Source: Reticulitermes speratus
Lineage: Eukaryota; Arthropoda; Insecta; Blattodea; Rhinotermitidae
Direction of reading: 5' to 3'
Length of the DNA stretch: 64,000 nt
Assembly (NCBI GenBank): GCA_021186555.1
Contig: JAJKFL010000006.1
Location: 32,175,478 to 32,239,477 of the forward strand
The notes below the pieces were generated by a model. That model had not been told where the DNA came from. It made no database searches and saw nothing but the letters and a program-made list of their open reading frames with translations. The translations under genes were made by a program, and so were the position numbers. Below, one piece after another: positions 1 through 12,465 of the stretch. Positions within the stretch are counted from its first letter, which is position 1. Each line of letters begins with the position of its first letter.

Positions 1-369
1 GAGATGTAAAATTTTTATAAACGCTAATTTCAGTCACTGGTCTAGCCTTGTCCAAACTCCTTTCTCCTTATTACACTAGTCCAAGAACCCAGTCATTCTA
101 ATCCTCTAGAACATATTACATTGTATAAGCTGAGGATTTTCCATATTCTACAGCAGGGCTGCACAAATCCTGGGAGCCTTGTCGTCTGGACGACATACTT
201 TTTAGAGTGGTGCTTAATATTTTTGAATCCTCAGTATGAAACTTGCATCACGTCACCATTCTGGCTCCAGAAATTTTTAAATGTCGTTTAGATTTGAGGA
301 AAACTTGTGCAACCCTGCTCTCCAGGATTCAACACAAGCAGTTCGGCGCAGCAGGAATATTCTGGACTA

Positions 370-565
370 TAATAGCGCAGTCTGTACAGTGCCTACGCTA
401 CGGGTTGGACGTAAGAGTAATCTGGGTTGGATTCCAGGCAGGGATCAGGAACTTACCTCTCCTCCAAAACGTCCAGACTTGTTTCGGGGTACACTCAGGC
501 TACTACACAATGAGTAAAACGGGTCTTTTGCCAAGGCTAAACAGTGACAGGGTGAACCTGATTAA
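370..565 (+). mobile_element. Family C tRNA-derived SINE, 3'-truncated
   Basis: The tRNA-like head (tagcgcag...cgggttggac) is followed by a degenerate B-box (gttggattcc) and the family C body (ctctcctccaaaacgtccaga). The same order is seen in copies at 12.5, 25.2 and 33.8 kb. Similarity fades after the ggtaaagcgg-like segment and the TTTACC tail is missing. Short open frames here are by-products of the SINE, not genes. Confidence 0.6.
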
Positions 566-1306
566 TGTACTTTATGTAATACATATTTTAACAAGATAGT
601 AATGTATGTATAACGTAATACTGTGGCGCGTTAGCGTAACCATTGCTGTGGAGGAAATGCAAAAATTCATTTTGAGCTTCTCCACATTATCTCATAAATT
701 GGGCGATTTCTGGAACAAAATTATTGAACATAAAATTGTGTTTTGACTTTCTCTACATATTTGCCTCAAACATTTCTCATTCCAAGAATACTTTAGCGAG
801 ATATTATCACAAACATACGTAGGTCTTCATGTAAAATACCTGTTACATTTGTCGGGTTTTAATAAAACTTGAATTTTCTGGACAGATTTTGAAAAGTCTT
901 CAAATATTAAATTTCATGAAAATTGTCCAGCAAGGGCCAGTTGTTACTTGCAGACAGACAAAAACGTGACGATGCTAAGAGTCGCTTTCCGCAATTTTGC
1001 GACAGCGCCTAAAAAGAGTGCAGCCACATATCCACGACATCCAATGCCGTACTGACCTACACAGGAACAAATACATATTACCATTAGAACGGTACACTAT
1101 TTTGAGGGAGATGATGTTTATTCTTCAGTTTTACTGAGTAATATCAAAGTAATGCTACTAATTAGACCACTGCGTACCCATTCCCACCTGTCCACCCTTA
1201 ACCAATAAAGGTGAAAAAGACAATGAAAGGATCTAAAAAAATGTATACAGCAACAGAGTTAAAAAATTGTTGCATACAAAAAGCAAATTGGCTGCTATCT
1301 TTGATA
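566..1306. other. AT-rich stretch, no gene seen
   Basis: No credible coding region, RNA gene or recognised repeat. The first 369 bases of the window are also unassigned, apart from a weak hAT-like terminus near 152 (see findings). Confidence 0.5.
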
Positions 1307-1453
1307 TGTCTGTCTGACTGTCTGTCTGTCTGCCTACCTCTTTCTGTCTGTCTCTGTCTCTGCCTGTCTCTGTCTGTCTGTCTCTCTCTGTCTGTCTGTC
1401 TCTGTCTGTATCTGTCTGTATCTGCCTGTCTGTCTCTGTCTGTCTGTCTGTTT
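1307..1453. repeat. (CTGT)n microsatellite
   Basis: About 147 bp of imperfect CTGT/TCTG tetranucleotide repeat with interruptions (cctacc, ctct, tgta). It creates repetitive open frames on both strands, such as QTDR-rich peptides, that should not be read as genes. Confidence 0.95.
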
Positions 1454-3044
1454 GTGCACACTTATCATCCAAACTATTATAATAATTTTCAATGTGACAC
1501 ATTTTAAAATTGTGCAACTTTCTTGCCATAATATATTTCATTCTAAAGGCAGCAGTCATTGAAGCATAGGGCTTTTCGATATTCCTAAACAATAAATGTG
1601 TCGTAAGTTGTAATAAAAGTAAATGATATTACTGCATTGCTATATTTATTGTTTCAATTGCATCATAGAAGATGACTTCGATTTCAGAAATTTATGACAT
1701 ATAACACTGTGAGCTCTGTACATGCAGTACCTATGTAAATCTGCAGCCTTTTACGTCATAGAAACTCAGTGACGACAAATAACAGCGTTCTGGGCTCCTA
1801 CATTGTTCTGTAACTTAGCCACTGGGAGCTGCGTTTTTAATTGAAGAAGCAGCAAATTTTACAGCATAAAAAATTGAGTTTACTATTCATTTAGTACTTA
1901 AATCACGTGTTTTAAAACAATATTGCATAGTAAAACTCTTTTTACAATAAACTTATATTATTTGTCCTTTTAAAACATGGAGTTTTACTTGCTGTATGCA
2001 GACTTAATTGAATATTATAGCATATTTATCTAAGACACTTTCCCGATTTTCCAAAATATTATTGTCTTTATTCCCTGGTTGCTTTGAAAGGGCACACCAA
2101 AGACGATTATCCATAAGCATTGGCCTCTGTGTTGTTTAATCCTGTATCAAGTGACTGAAAGGAAATAAAAAATTTGCTATTGTGCCTTTTCATACGAGGG
2201 AAGATAATATTCTTGTAATAATTATGGAAGAAGGTTGCTATTAATGACCATCTGAAAAGTGTTATCCATTTTTCTCGCAGGCTTGACTGCATGGCATTTG
2301 TAGGGACGAATATAATGCGATCATCAATGTGGATTTCGAAGTAACTTTTATATTTCTGACTAGATGTCCTGCATTTAACCGACACTGGTGAAAAACAACG
2401 GAACAATCAGCTACTTACATAATTCAAAAAATCCTATTAGGAACCGAGTAATATACAAATATATAATTGTACGATATTCTCTCTACATACGAAACTAGAC
2501 AAGAAAATTGAAATGTGTTTAAGAAAAAGTAGAGTTAGTATAGATAAACCTCATATGTTTCCTGTTTATAACTGGCTAAAACTAGACGCTTTAAAGACAT
2601 TAATTCCAAACAAAACTATAGAATAAGCCATTATATTAGGATCATAATGTAAAGGTAGCTGATAAGTGTTCTGAAAAAGCGACACATTTCAAGTGTTTTG
2701 AAAAGTGAGTAACATATCAAGAGTTCATTCACGAAGTAATTTAGTGCGAAATGTTAGCCGCCTTGCGTTTGGAATTGTATTGTTTTCCACCTGCTAACTA
2801 AAAACGTACATACCAGCGATTTTAAAAACTTGGGGCTTAAAACATAGGCCCAACGAAATGCAACTTATCTGTAGGTTAGCCTATGTTTCGGTTTATCGTG
2901 TGAAGAGAGAACACAGACAAAAGATTCTTAATGAGAAGGTATTGAGGAGGATAATCGCATTTGTATCTCAGAGAGATTTTTATTTAGGACGCTTCAATTT
3001 CGCGAAATGAGAAGTTTTACAAATTCCAGTCTTTACAGTATTAC
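1454..3044. other. AT-rich stretch, no gene seen
   Basis: Unassigned sequence. A 99-codon minus-strand open frame at 2107-2406 has no motif I recognise and no coding-like neighbours, so it is not called. Confidence 0.5.
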
Positions 3045-3331
3045 TGGAGCCGCTGTAACTTAGCTGGTTTAATACACAACCGAGGAAACATAATATGGTT
3101 CGATTCCCGGCTGCTGAAAGATATTTCTCTCTTCTCCAAATGTCAAGAAAGGCTGTGGGGCCCACCCACCCTCCAAATCAGAGTGCATCTAGATCCTTTA
3201 TATGGAATTAAGCGACAGGGGCGTGAATCTGACCACTCACAACTACTTCCGAAATTACGAGTTTGTGGAACTACACTTCCATTTAACCATACGCCTTCGT
3301 GGCGAGCACAGAAACAAATTTACTTTTAACA
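3045..3331 (+). mobile_element. Family C SINE, old degenerate copy
   Basis: A head-like segment is followed by a good B-box (ggttcgattcccgg), the family C landmarks ctcttctccaaa and ggggcccaccca, and a 3' region matching gccttcgtggcg...tttactttt. Many substitutions and a missing central part mark it as an old copy. Confidence 0.65.
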
Positions 3332-4201
3332 TTATTCAACATTACTAGTACCATCTAATCAAGAGGGATTTGATAAGCGTGGTATGTAACACGCAAGAAG
3401 AAAAAAGAAATGCTTCTAAAATTTGAGCCGAAAAATATAGAGAAAGGAGGCGTTGCAGGCCTAGATATGTGGGGGAAGATAATATTAAATTATACATAAA
3501 TAAATACGGGTTTGTGAACTGGATTGCCCTGGCTTAGGTTAAGAAAGAGTAGCATAATCTCGTGAACATGAAAATAAATATTTTAAATGCACACAAGACG
3601 GGAATTAATTCTTAAGGAAGGAGTCTGATCCATGCAGTTGGTTAGTGTAAGTTTGACTGCACAACACTTTACAGCCATGCTCAGTTTCACCCGGAATGTA
3701 GAGATTAAAACGTAACTTCGGGAGGTTGAAAGAAACGAAGGGAAACATTTTAACGAACGAAGCCCCATTCCATTAAGACGTCACTGGTGAAAGAAGCCCA
3801 GCAGTCAGTCTCACATGCAGTAACAAACCAGTTACCGGAGATACTACATCGATTTCTCAAACTCCCATGACAGAATTAATGTAAACACATTAACAAAATA
3901 GAGTTTTGTATTCCAATAACATATTTTTTGTATATGCACAACATAAAGGGTAAACATTTCACAGGGCTGTCATGTTACCAGCGCCTCCAGGAACAGGCAC
4001 AAAACACAACTGAAGAGCAAAATGAACTTTACAGTTAAACAGAGACGAAACCTATCTTTCCCTCGTTCATATATATAAAAAACAAACTTGTATTTTACCT
4101 TCAATCTACACTCTATCTGCCTGCAAACTTCTGTCTGTCTTTTTATCTTTCAGCCTTCCCATAAATCCATCGACCTATTTACCGATTACGTTGGCTCAAA
4201 A
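3332..4201. other. No gene seen
   Basis: Unassigned AT-rich sequence without a supportable coding region. Confidence 0.5.
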
Positions 4202-4487
4202 TGTAATGGTTCATAAACTTTATTCTATTTTCACCGTGCATTTTTCGAGTATAGACAATGTTTTTTCACCAACTAAATGCACTTGTTATTCCAGTTGTTT
4301 TGATCTACATATCTTGTTGAACCATATGGCCGCTTTTGACCTTTGCAGTTTACATTTGATGTTTCTAAATCTGTGTATGCATTTTGCTTGTTTTGCGTTA
4401 GCAAACTTTATTCTATTTTCACCGTGCATTTTTCGAGTATAACAAGGGCATTTAGTTGGTGAAAAACATTGTCTGTAATGGTTCATA
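4202..4487. repeat. Locally shuffled direct and inverted repeat locus
   Basis: A perfect 39-bp direct repeat is at 4215-4253 and 4403-4441. Immediately after each copy comes one arm of a 35-bp inverted repeat (4254-4289 against 4439-4473, about two differences). The whole locus is bracketed by a 14-bp direct repeat, tgtaatggttcata, at 4202-4215 and 4474-4487. The layout fits either a small inserted element with a target duplication or a template-switch rearrangement. No coding content is seen. Confidence 0.8.
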
Positions 4488-5668
4488 TTTATATCCAAAA
4501 TCTGCCTGGTTGGAATACCGGCCGAGACAGGGATTATTCTAATTGAAATTCTTAGTTTAAAGTTCGTCCAGTCAGTTGACCAGACAGGGAATTAAATATC
4601 AGGAATCGCATCTGTGGATTTCAAATTTTCTAACACAAAACAGTTTCAATCTCTCGTGCGTCTGTCCATCTTCTCCCAACCTTCTTTGCGTAAGATTTCT
4701 GAACAAACAAAATGACAACTCCAAGAGGCGAATGTCCGTTACAATATAGATTATTTACAATAATTATTTACAATTATTGATAATGTGTGAACACTGAAAA
4801 TAAAATCCACAAATAGTCAACACTTTTCCCGCTTAATCACTATCTTTGTTTACTTTCATCACTTATTTATAAGCTTGCACTTTTGCTGGCATATCATATA
4901 TCACCCATAAATTCACGATAATTATCGAAAAATGATATGTAAAAAATTAGTTTTAAAAGAACAGTGTTTTCATGTAGTTGTTGAAATAATAACTCAGGGT
5001 GTTTAGTGTTGATGTTGATGTTGCAATCGCAAGTCACTTTTCGCCATGAATTTATATAACACAATATGTTGCATCGGCTGGAAATGGGAAGAAATTCAAA
5101 TGGATACGTCGTTTTCGGTCATTTAAAAATATGTAGTTCTGAAATTCAATAAAGCTGACATTTTATATAATGAGCTGGCAGACGTTATTAGTGATGGATT
5201 TTTCTCAAACACATTTAAATTGTTTGTTTATAAACGTGCTGTACACATCATCCCGTTCCGTATTAATCCATATTTATATCATTTCTTGTGGACGGAAAAT
5301 TACCTTTTAATGGGAATTCGCTTGAAGTGTTTTTCTAGCCTTAATTTCCCACGGACATAGACGACCTCTCTGAAACTTGTCCCTTCTTGACCTTGGCACT
5401 AGATAGATGGCTTGTTGATTTTCGCTTTCTAAACAACTTACCCTGCACTAAATAAGTACCTATTGGGTTCAGCGCCATTCTTGAGAACAAAAAGATCTGT
5501 CACAACTTCCCGAATTTTAATCCCGATTTCACAGTCGTCAAGTCGGTATATAGTGATCCGAACCCCTGAGTTAACCCGGTTCTTATGAATACATCACAAT
5601 ATAAAGGAAAATCAAAATTTAAATAAAGAAAAATTTGCACCCTGAAACAGAAAAAATGTCGTGTAAGC
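4488..5668. other. No gene seen
   Basis: AT-rich sequence with no recognised repeat or gene. Confidence 0.5.

Positions 5669-5708
<40 letters not shown>
5669..5708. repeat. (AAT)n microsatellite
   Basis: A near-perfect run of about 13 AAT units. Confidence 0.95.
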
Positions 5709-8350
5709 GGTTTTATATTTGGAAAGGCTAGAAATTTGAAGCTGATAAAGAGGGAAATATCATAATCACGTGAATTTGCTTGTGTTTGCCTAAATTACAC
5801 GTTTTGAGACAAATATGCCTTTGTCCAATTGTAAATAATTTAGATGTGTGAACTGCTGGGACAAGAACGTAATACGCATACGTTTGCCTCGTAAAGGACG
5901 AGCAAAGTGTCACTGTGCACTTGTCGGAATTACGATATACTCGTAGGTTCGAGTGGAAATTTCGGTGATTTCACAGTACTTACGTTTACAAATGCTGGAA
6001 ATAACCACCACGGGCATGTGACAGAGGTCAAGTGTGCCAGCTAAAGTGTTTTATGCATGGACTTCCCCACTTCCAACAGAGTGAGAACCTTTCTCGCACC
6101 GGCGGACAGTGTATTTTCGATCATCCTGTATAAGTTAGCGGAGAATGTTACGGTATTTACGTGAGGGATAAGTGTAAGCGGTACATCTCGGAGGAAGATT
6201 ATTGTTGAAGATAATGGTGTTTATGATAATGATGATGATGACGACAATGATGATCATAATGATAAAACTGTTGAACACAGATGTACCAGTGTTATTTGAA
6301 ACATAGATGCATGCGAAGAGAGTCAATTTCCAAGACCACAATGGTAGCAAAACCCGATAATGATGATGCAAGTATTTACGACACTGAAAGTATGTGGAGC
6401 AGGATTCAGGCAGTCGCGCAAAGGAGGAAACTTTGTGGAAGAAACTGTGTATGTGTGCAGAGAACTGTCAAAGTACCTGCATCGTGTGATTATTTACTTC
6501 ATGCGTCAAATGTCATTATGCAGCTCTTCCATCTGAAGGAGCAAGGCGAATTTTCTTGTATGTAGGATACTATGGTGCCTTAATGACATGTGACAATGGG
6601 GTGGTGGTACAGGGCGTTCGAAAATTCACTGTATTATCGCTTATGCCAAGGTGGTTATGTAGTAATATAGGACCTAACAAAATTGGCAGGGCTTGGTGAT
6701 GAAGGACCATAACATATCAAAAATAGATATTCCCTAAATATATTTTAGTTACACAATGAGTAACTTCAGTTCGAGAGTAAAAGTAAAAAATTTTAATACC
6801 CAAAATCAGAAAGAGTATCTAGTTACTTTCCTCCTGAGGTTTTATATCTAAGACCAAACATAAATAGCAATATTACACGTAGACTATAATGATGACATCC
6901 GTATACTTTACATCAGGCTCGGAGATAAGGGCTCTAAGCTTCCTGACTACAATATTCTCACAGCCGTGCAAGCTTACCGACGAAGATTAAGTGGTCCATT
7001 TTTGGTCTGACGTGTCATTCACAAAAAAAAAAAACAGGTAAACGGCTTTAGGTCAGAAGGACTTATCAGACTATAGCAACATGGAAACTACTTACCCTAC
7101 ATATTATAGTAATAAATAACTCTGCATTTTTCTCACGCATGGCAGAGTGCTTAGAATGATGCTCCCAACTAACCGCCATTTCATCATTAAAATCATCATT
7201 AACAGATAGGTTCTATGATTGAAATATTCTGTTTTCTATGAGACAGAAAACAAATCCATGTATAATATTCTTAGAATTATCACACACTTTACAAACTTTA
7301 ATTTTTCTTTGTTTTCGTCACTTCCTTGACTAACTCTCTTGTATACTTTAAATATGACTTTTAACCAGTTTGTTATATACAAAACTTTTTATGGTTCCCA
7401 TTATTCAATTTTTCTCCTCAGTATAGGGAAATACACAGACCTACTTGCGTGACCTTGGTAGACCGAACATTGTGATTATGTTTTCACATTGCATTGTATA
7501 TCCCCTGCCATTCACTAGACCTGTCGCATCCAGTGTTTCTCTGTACTCATCTTTGTTGGGGAAAACATCACAAAAGTGGAAAGAGAGGCCTTTAATGTTT
7601 ATTAAAGTCTCTTTTCCCACCGAGTGAAAAAACATTTGTAGCTTTCTTTCCTCCTTTGTGCTGTTATCTCCGCTTTATTTGCGTCTTTTGTTGTCCAAAC
7701 TTACAGGCAGGAAATAAAACAGAAGGCACATTATTGCATAGAGAAAGAGAAACATGCGTGGAAATATAGCAACCCCTGCTTATGTCTAATTTCATTTGTT
7801 GAACACGGAAATTATTACGACATTACGTAACTGGAAAAAGCACAAAAGCTCCTTCCAGTAAGCATCTACAACGTCTAATTTTATTTCCATTGGCTGACCA
7901 CTCAATTAACGGCACTGAACCGTCCGTCACTGAAGGATTATTGCGTCTTTAAAACAAACTGAATTGTACTGCTTACATAGGTACAAAATTGGTGGGGTGG
8001 CTATATACTATGTACTGTAATGGACGTGAAAGTAAATGGACGTGTTTTATTCTAATGCATTAACTCCGTACTTAACCTGCAGTGGCTGAGCAAAACCATA
8101 GAAACACACTACTCAGAGAGGCAATCGAGCCCATTGAAAGAATTTCAAATGCTTTGCGGTCAATGGGAAGTAAATTCTCTCTAATTCTCCCACAGCTTGT
8201 AAATCCTACACCATAGATTCAATGAGTTCTTGCAGACGGTAGAAAACTTGTTTCCCAGGTACACGTTTATGAAATTATTCAGGATATAACAATAATAATA
8301 ACAATTATTTACTATATACCAACAATGTTGCACATGACAATATAAATTGA
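5709..8350. other. AT-rich stretch, short (GAT)n, no gene seen
   Basis: It holds an imperfect GAT/GAC triplet tract at about 6219-6265 and a 12-A run near 7022. Open frames of 60-94 codons have no recognised domains. Opposed overlapping frames at 7441-7635 look like chance. Confidence 0.5.
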
Positions 8351-8356
8351 AAAGTC

Positions 8357-8403
8357 AACCCTATATATGTTTCGGCTCTGCCTGAGCCATCTTCAGGGGT
8401 TAC
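8357..8403 (-). ncRNA. Hammerhead-ribozyme-like motif (best copy)
   Basis: On the minus strand the order is AACCC, CTGAAGA, TG, GCTC-loop-GAGC, C, GAAAC, ATATATA, GGGTT. CTGAAGA and GAAA match the invariant hammerhead core (CUGANGA...GAAA). GCTC/GAGC forms stem II, and AACCC/GGGTT forms a five-pair stem I closing exactly where the substrate strand should be. The expected cleavage triplet reads ATA rather than GTA, and stem III would be only one or two pairs, as in the minimal type I hammerheads of Penelope-like elements. The substitution at the triplet suggests weakened activity. Core match and pairings are seen directly; catalysis is not shown. Confidence 0.55.
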
Positions 8404-8719
8404 TGTTATTAGGCGTCCACTGTTTTCACACTCACTATGTTGGTTAGAACAACCGTGGATCTAGACACTATGGCACTATACACACTGATGGAGTTTGAGG
8501 TTCGGTTTGCTGGTTGTTATATCGTCGTGTAGAGACGCTGATGATCGATGTCGAAGCATACGAAGTTTAGTCCTGTTTTGGAAGTACGTTCCGCGGTCTT
8601 GTGGGTTTTACATCGGTCCATGTTGGTTGAGTTTCACACAGGGAATCTTGTGGCTTAGTGTGCTTGTCGCCTGCCATCTTGTCACTGCCATCTAGATGCT
8701 GTTTTGGTCCGAGTCTATT

Positions 8720-8925
8720 AGGAGTTGTATCTATTATATGTCTTGTTTTTAGGGCAATGTTGCTTACATTTGTTGCATGTGAAGGGTCTGAAGCTGTCGC
8801 ATCCACTGCACACACGGAAATTGGTCCAGGTTTATGTAAAATGTTTATGTGGTTTTATGGTCCTTGGAATCACATCATTCTTGTAATGCCCGACAGGACG
8901 TTCCTTGCGTTTATAATTTGTGGAT
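8720..8925 (-). pseudogene. Possible piggyBac-like transposase C-terminal remnant
   Basis: One minus-strand frame with a single stop reads RKERPVGHYKNDVIPRTIKP, then FRVCSGC, then FTCNKCKQHC and finally NRYNS. The order (basic RPxGHY, IPxT, C-x2-C, C-x2-C, Cys, Tyr) resembles the linker and cysteine-rich zinc finger that end piggyBac-type transposases. Spacing is imperfect and one late cysteine is missing. No catalytic domain is found on either side. The alternative is chance similarity in an unidentified repeat. The surrounding segment (about 8460-9060) is G/T-rich on the plus strand and less AT-rich than its flanks. Confidence 0.3.
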
Positions 8926-9606
8926 GTTGCGTTTGCATAATCGGTTTGTCCTGTAGTCCGTGTCTTATATTCCTGGTCGGTGTTTAGCCTTTGGTTGGTG
9001 GGTCCGTTGTTGGTGTGTTGTTGTCCTTGTGTTCATGTTCATTAGGTTTTGTTTGGATGATGATTGTGAAGAGTCGGTTCTTATCAGAATCCAATGAACA
9101 GCAAAGGCATATCCCTGCTTACACACATATGCTCCTTCACGCTACGCAATAGGATATAAGCTATCCGAATATAATTAAAATACAATCTACATGGTATCGT
9201 CAAATTTACACGTTGTCACGTGTCAGATTTTTCCCCTTTCCTAAGAAGTAAAATAGGTTTATGAGATCAAAACCTGTCCGCCAGTTCCTGTCTGTGTGTT
9301 CTCTCCTTTCAACAAATTTTATGTCATTGCAAAGCCACAAGAACGCCGCAATTTGTAATTTCCTAGACATGCCAACAAGGGGGCGGACGCTTAAACTTGT
9401 GAAATGAAAGCAACACAAGCAACAGTTAATTTAAAATCTTGAAATTGAGTACGCCAATACAAGTTCGAAATTGCGCAACATTCTAATTTTGTTTATTATT
9501 CGTCCTGTCCTAAACTTTGTAATTTAAACTTTAAAAAAAGGAATCATACCTCATATCGCTTGTGGTAGGATTTTTTTATTTTGGATATGCAAGAAATCAT
9601 AACCTT
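8926..9606. other. No gene seen
   Basis: Unassigned sequence. The first ~130 bases share the G/T skew of the preceding segment. Confidence 0.45.
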
Positions 9607-9745
9607 GATTTCAGGCTTCCGCCGCGATTTTTATGAAATCTGCGGTCTTCTGGGGTATTACGCGGCGTCGTGTGGTAATTGTTTACCGACGTTTCAGGAA
9701 AACGTATCTGCCAATCCTCACGGGTCAAGAGTCCGAGTAGGAAAA
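9607..9745 (-). repeat. Half copy of foldback element with ribozyme-like core
   Basis: One arm of the family also seen at 30.2 and 34.9 kb. The terminal gatttcaggcttccgcc is followed by cttctggggtattacgcgg, then taccgacgtttc and a remnant of the central cacgggtcaagagtcc. The opposite arm is absent. On the minus strand the core ends GAAACGTCGGTA, but the upstream CTGAAGA has decayed to GTGAGGA. Confidence 0.6.
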
Positions 9746-10723
9746 CATTCTGTGAAATACGAAACAACAATATGCCAGTATTGTACAAAACTTGTTAGCT
9801 TTCAGTAAGGTAAAAATAACCAACAAACGATTATAATGAAACGCTGCAAGTATACGAGTATATGTGAAATGTGGTACAATGTTGTTGTTACTACATACCA
9901 AACAGACGAGTGTTTGTACCTCAATAATTGAAATATATTAACTGATTCAAAAATGTTCATATTTAACGTAGATATAATTATGTTTAAATTATTTTTTCAC
10001 AAATATAAAAAACCGTTAATAAAATGTTAATTGTAATAGACAAGTGCGAACACAGATCTATGTAACTTAAAAGTATAAATTTATAAGATATCCGTTCGGA
10101 ACTAGTCTTTAGTATATAAATTAGTTTTGACAAATTTGTTTACAGTTTGACTTAATCTTCATAAAAATTAGGTTCATTCGGACAAATCTGGACTAATATA
10201 AATACTATCCTTTTATTATTTATCTTCTAAATTTTAAAAGCACATGTTATATACATTTTACTTAGTTTAAAGCTTTTACCCTTCTAGAATTGTTGGTTTC
10301 AAATGTCATATGTTACAGCCTACATACCTTAAGATGTTTGTATGATAGGCTGCAAAGTACTTTGAGGATTACAAAAAACAATTATAAAATGGCCAGTCTG
10401 TATTCTGTGGGGAGATTGTAGAATTTATTTTAATGTTAAAACCGATGGTACATATAGTAACCACTAGCATTTGGGATTCGAATGAGCTTAAATAATTAAG
10501 GAACACATACAAAACAGAAGAGTTCCGACAATTCTGAATAAAAATAAAATGCTTCGTTTGTATTTTATTCTCATTCTTATATACAGTAGCTTTATATTAT
10601 ATACAAGAAAGATATAAAGACATTCGCATTTCTAAAACCACATAATTGATTCTGATTCCCTTGTGCTTTTCTTCTGGATAAATAGTATTTAAGGCCACGT
10701 TTATTCACATCTGTTTGACATAA
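9746..10723. other. Very AT-rich, no gene seen
   Basis: No recognised element or coding region. Confidence 0.5.
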
Positions 10724-10945
10724 AGGGTAAAATGTAAAGTTCTGCCTATATCAGGCTATAACTGTACTCTTTCTTTAACCTCGGCACTAGAAGGAGGTGG
10801 GTGGTAAGCACCATGCCCCGGCCGCTTTTACCGGTACCCATTGCAGAAGGTTGGGGGGGCCGCGGGGTCGGTCAGGACGGGTGCAGAAAATCTTGCTCCC
10901 CAGCAGGGTTCGAGCCCCGGACAGTCCAGCCAGTAACCTCATTGA
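10724..10945 (-). mobile_element. Family C SINE
   Basis: Read on the minus strand: a B-box (gggttcgagccccgg reversed in place), then the body with accggtaaaagcggccggggc, then the conserved ctagtgccgaggtta segment and a TTTACCCTTT-like tail at the left edge. The A-box part of the head is truncated at the right edge. Confidence 0.75.
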
Positions 10946-11577
10946 TATAAACCCTTGGTTAATCGCAAAGTGTTCGTAATCTTTTAAATCTTTGGCTTTG
11001 ATTTTATCAAGGAAGTAATGACAGACCAATTCCATGCACTTTTCTAGATCTTGTTACATAAGATGTGGCAGTGTCTAGTAAAGGAGGAGGACCTTCGGAA
11101 TCAATATCTTTCTCCTTCGGCGTTACGAAATAGCACACCCTGATGACTGTTTAGGACAGTCACACGCTTTGTTTACGACAATTTCGCTAACTTTCGTACG
11201 TGCCGGGGCAACCCGACAGTAATTTATCTAACACAGACCTACTCGTAATTTCTTGAAATTTCAGTACCTTTCAAACTGCGCTACGTGTCGGACTTCTTCG
11301 TGCTTGCTTGCTCTTAAATTCATGTCTACTGGCTTGTGCGTGCAGCTGTCAAAGCCACAACACAGGTTAACATCACTTTTACTCTAGTCACATTAGCCAT
11401 TAATGTCTTAAATCTAGCTGGTTTTTGTAGCACCAACATTTTGAACTTATATTCTGGAGGTCCTCTTTTGAAATCTCGGCCAAGTCACTTATAAACGAGA
11501 CACAATTATTTTGGGGTTTCCTCGATTCCTGTATGAAAATTCAGCAGCTACGCCCTCCATATTGAATTGAAGTCCGT
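10946..11577. other. No gene seen
   Basis: Unassigned sequence. Confidence 0.5.
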
Positions 11578-11592
11578 ATATTACTTTCGGAG

Positions 11593-11845
11593 CCGATCCC
11601 AGTGGCCGCGCGGTCTAAGGCCTAGGACTGCGGCTACCCGCTTGCTAAGATTACAGGTTTGAATCCCGCCGGGGGCAGCGATATCTCTTGTGATTGATGT
11701 GTGTTGTCAGGGAGAGGCCCCTGCTTCGGGCCGATCACTTGTCCAGAGGAGTTCTACCGAGTGTGGTGTGTCTGAGTGTGATCGTGAAGCCTCAACAATG
11801 AGGAGGCTCTGGCCCAATAGGGGCTGTCGTGCCATGATAAAAAAA
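11593..11845 (+). mobile_element. Family A SINE, full length with 15-bp TSD
   Basis: A perfect 15-bp target-site duplication, atattactttcggag, flanks it at 11578-11592 and 11846-11860. The tRNA-like head has an A-box in gtggccgcgcggtctaaggc and a B-box ggtttgaatcc. The body ends ggggctgtcgtgccatg and an A-rich tail follows. SINEs are Pol III-transcribed and moved by a partner LINE. The exact duplication suggests a fairly recent insertion. Confidence 0.93.
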
Positions 11846-11860
11846 ATATTACTTTCGGAG

Positions 11861-12465
11861 TTGAAGCCAGCGGACAGTAGAAAAGAACTTCTCCAATAAG
11901 CATTTCCTACAAACAAACATAAAAACCCAGCAACAATGAAATTTTCTGTCAGTTATCCAACTTTCCCACAAAGCATGTTCCTTTGTAATCGGCTTACAAT
12001 ACACACCTTCCCTTCTTGTAACAGACGTAATCTATAAAACATCTGTGACGTGGCCAGTCCAATCATTACGTGGGGAAGTGACGAATGCGAGCCACATACT
12101 GTCTGGCCATGTTTGAGGAAGAGGCGTGTCACAGTTTATTCACCCTCCAGTACAAATAAAGTCATAACAACAGCCATTTCCAGAGACAGTGGTCTTTCCG
12201 TCCAGAGGTAGGGCCTTAAAGTATCGTGTATCCAAAATAATACGTCGATAGTGCTAGTTACCTGAGCCAATCTTATATAACAGTATTTATAGTACTGAAG
12301 GTGAAGTTTCCATTACCAGAAACAGAGGAATAATGCTCATTTCATAAATGAAAGATATGAGTCGGACGAGGAGTACATTACGCTAGTGCGTAACTTCATA
12401 ATAGTGTCGAAACGAACTCTAATTTATGAAATATTATTTACTCCATAAGACCTTTAAAATGTGTT
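11861..12465. other. No gene seen
   Basis: Unassigned sequence. Confidence 0.5.

Noticed and set aside
243-599. 118-codon open frame
   Set aside because: Runs through a family C SINE; no independent coding evidence.
1198-1592. Long QTDR/CLSV-rich open frames on both strands
   Set aside because: Produced entirely by the CTGT microsatellite.
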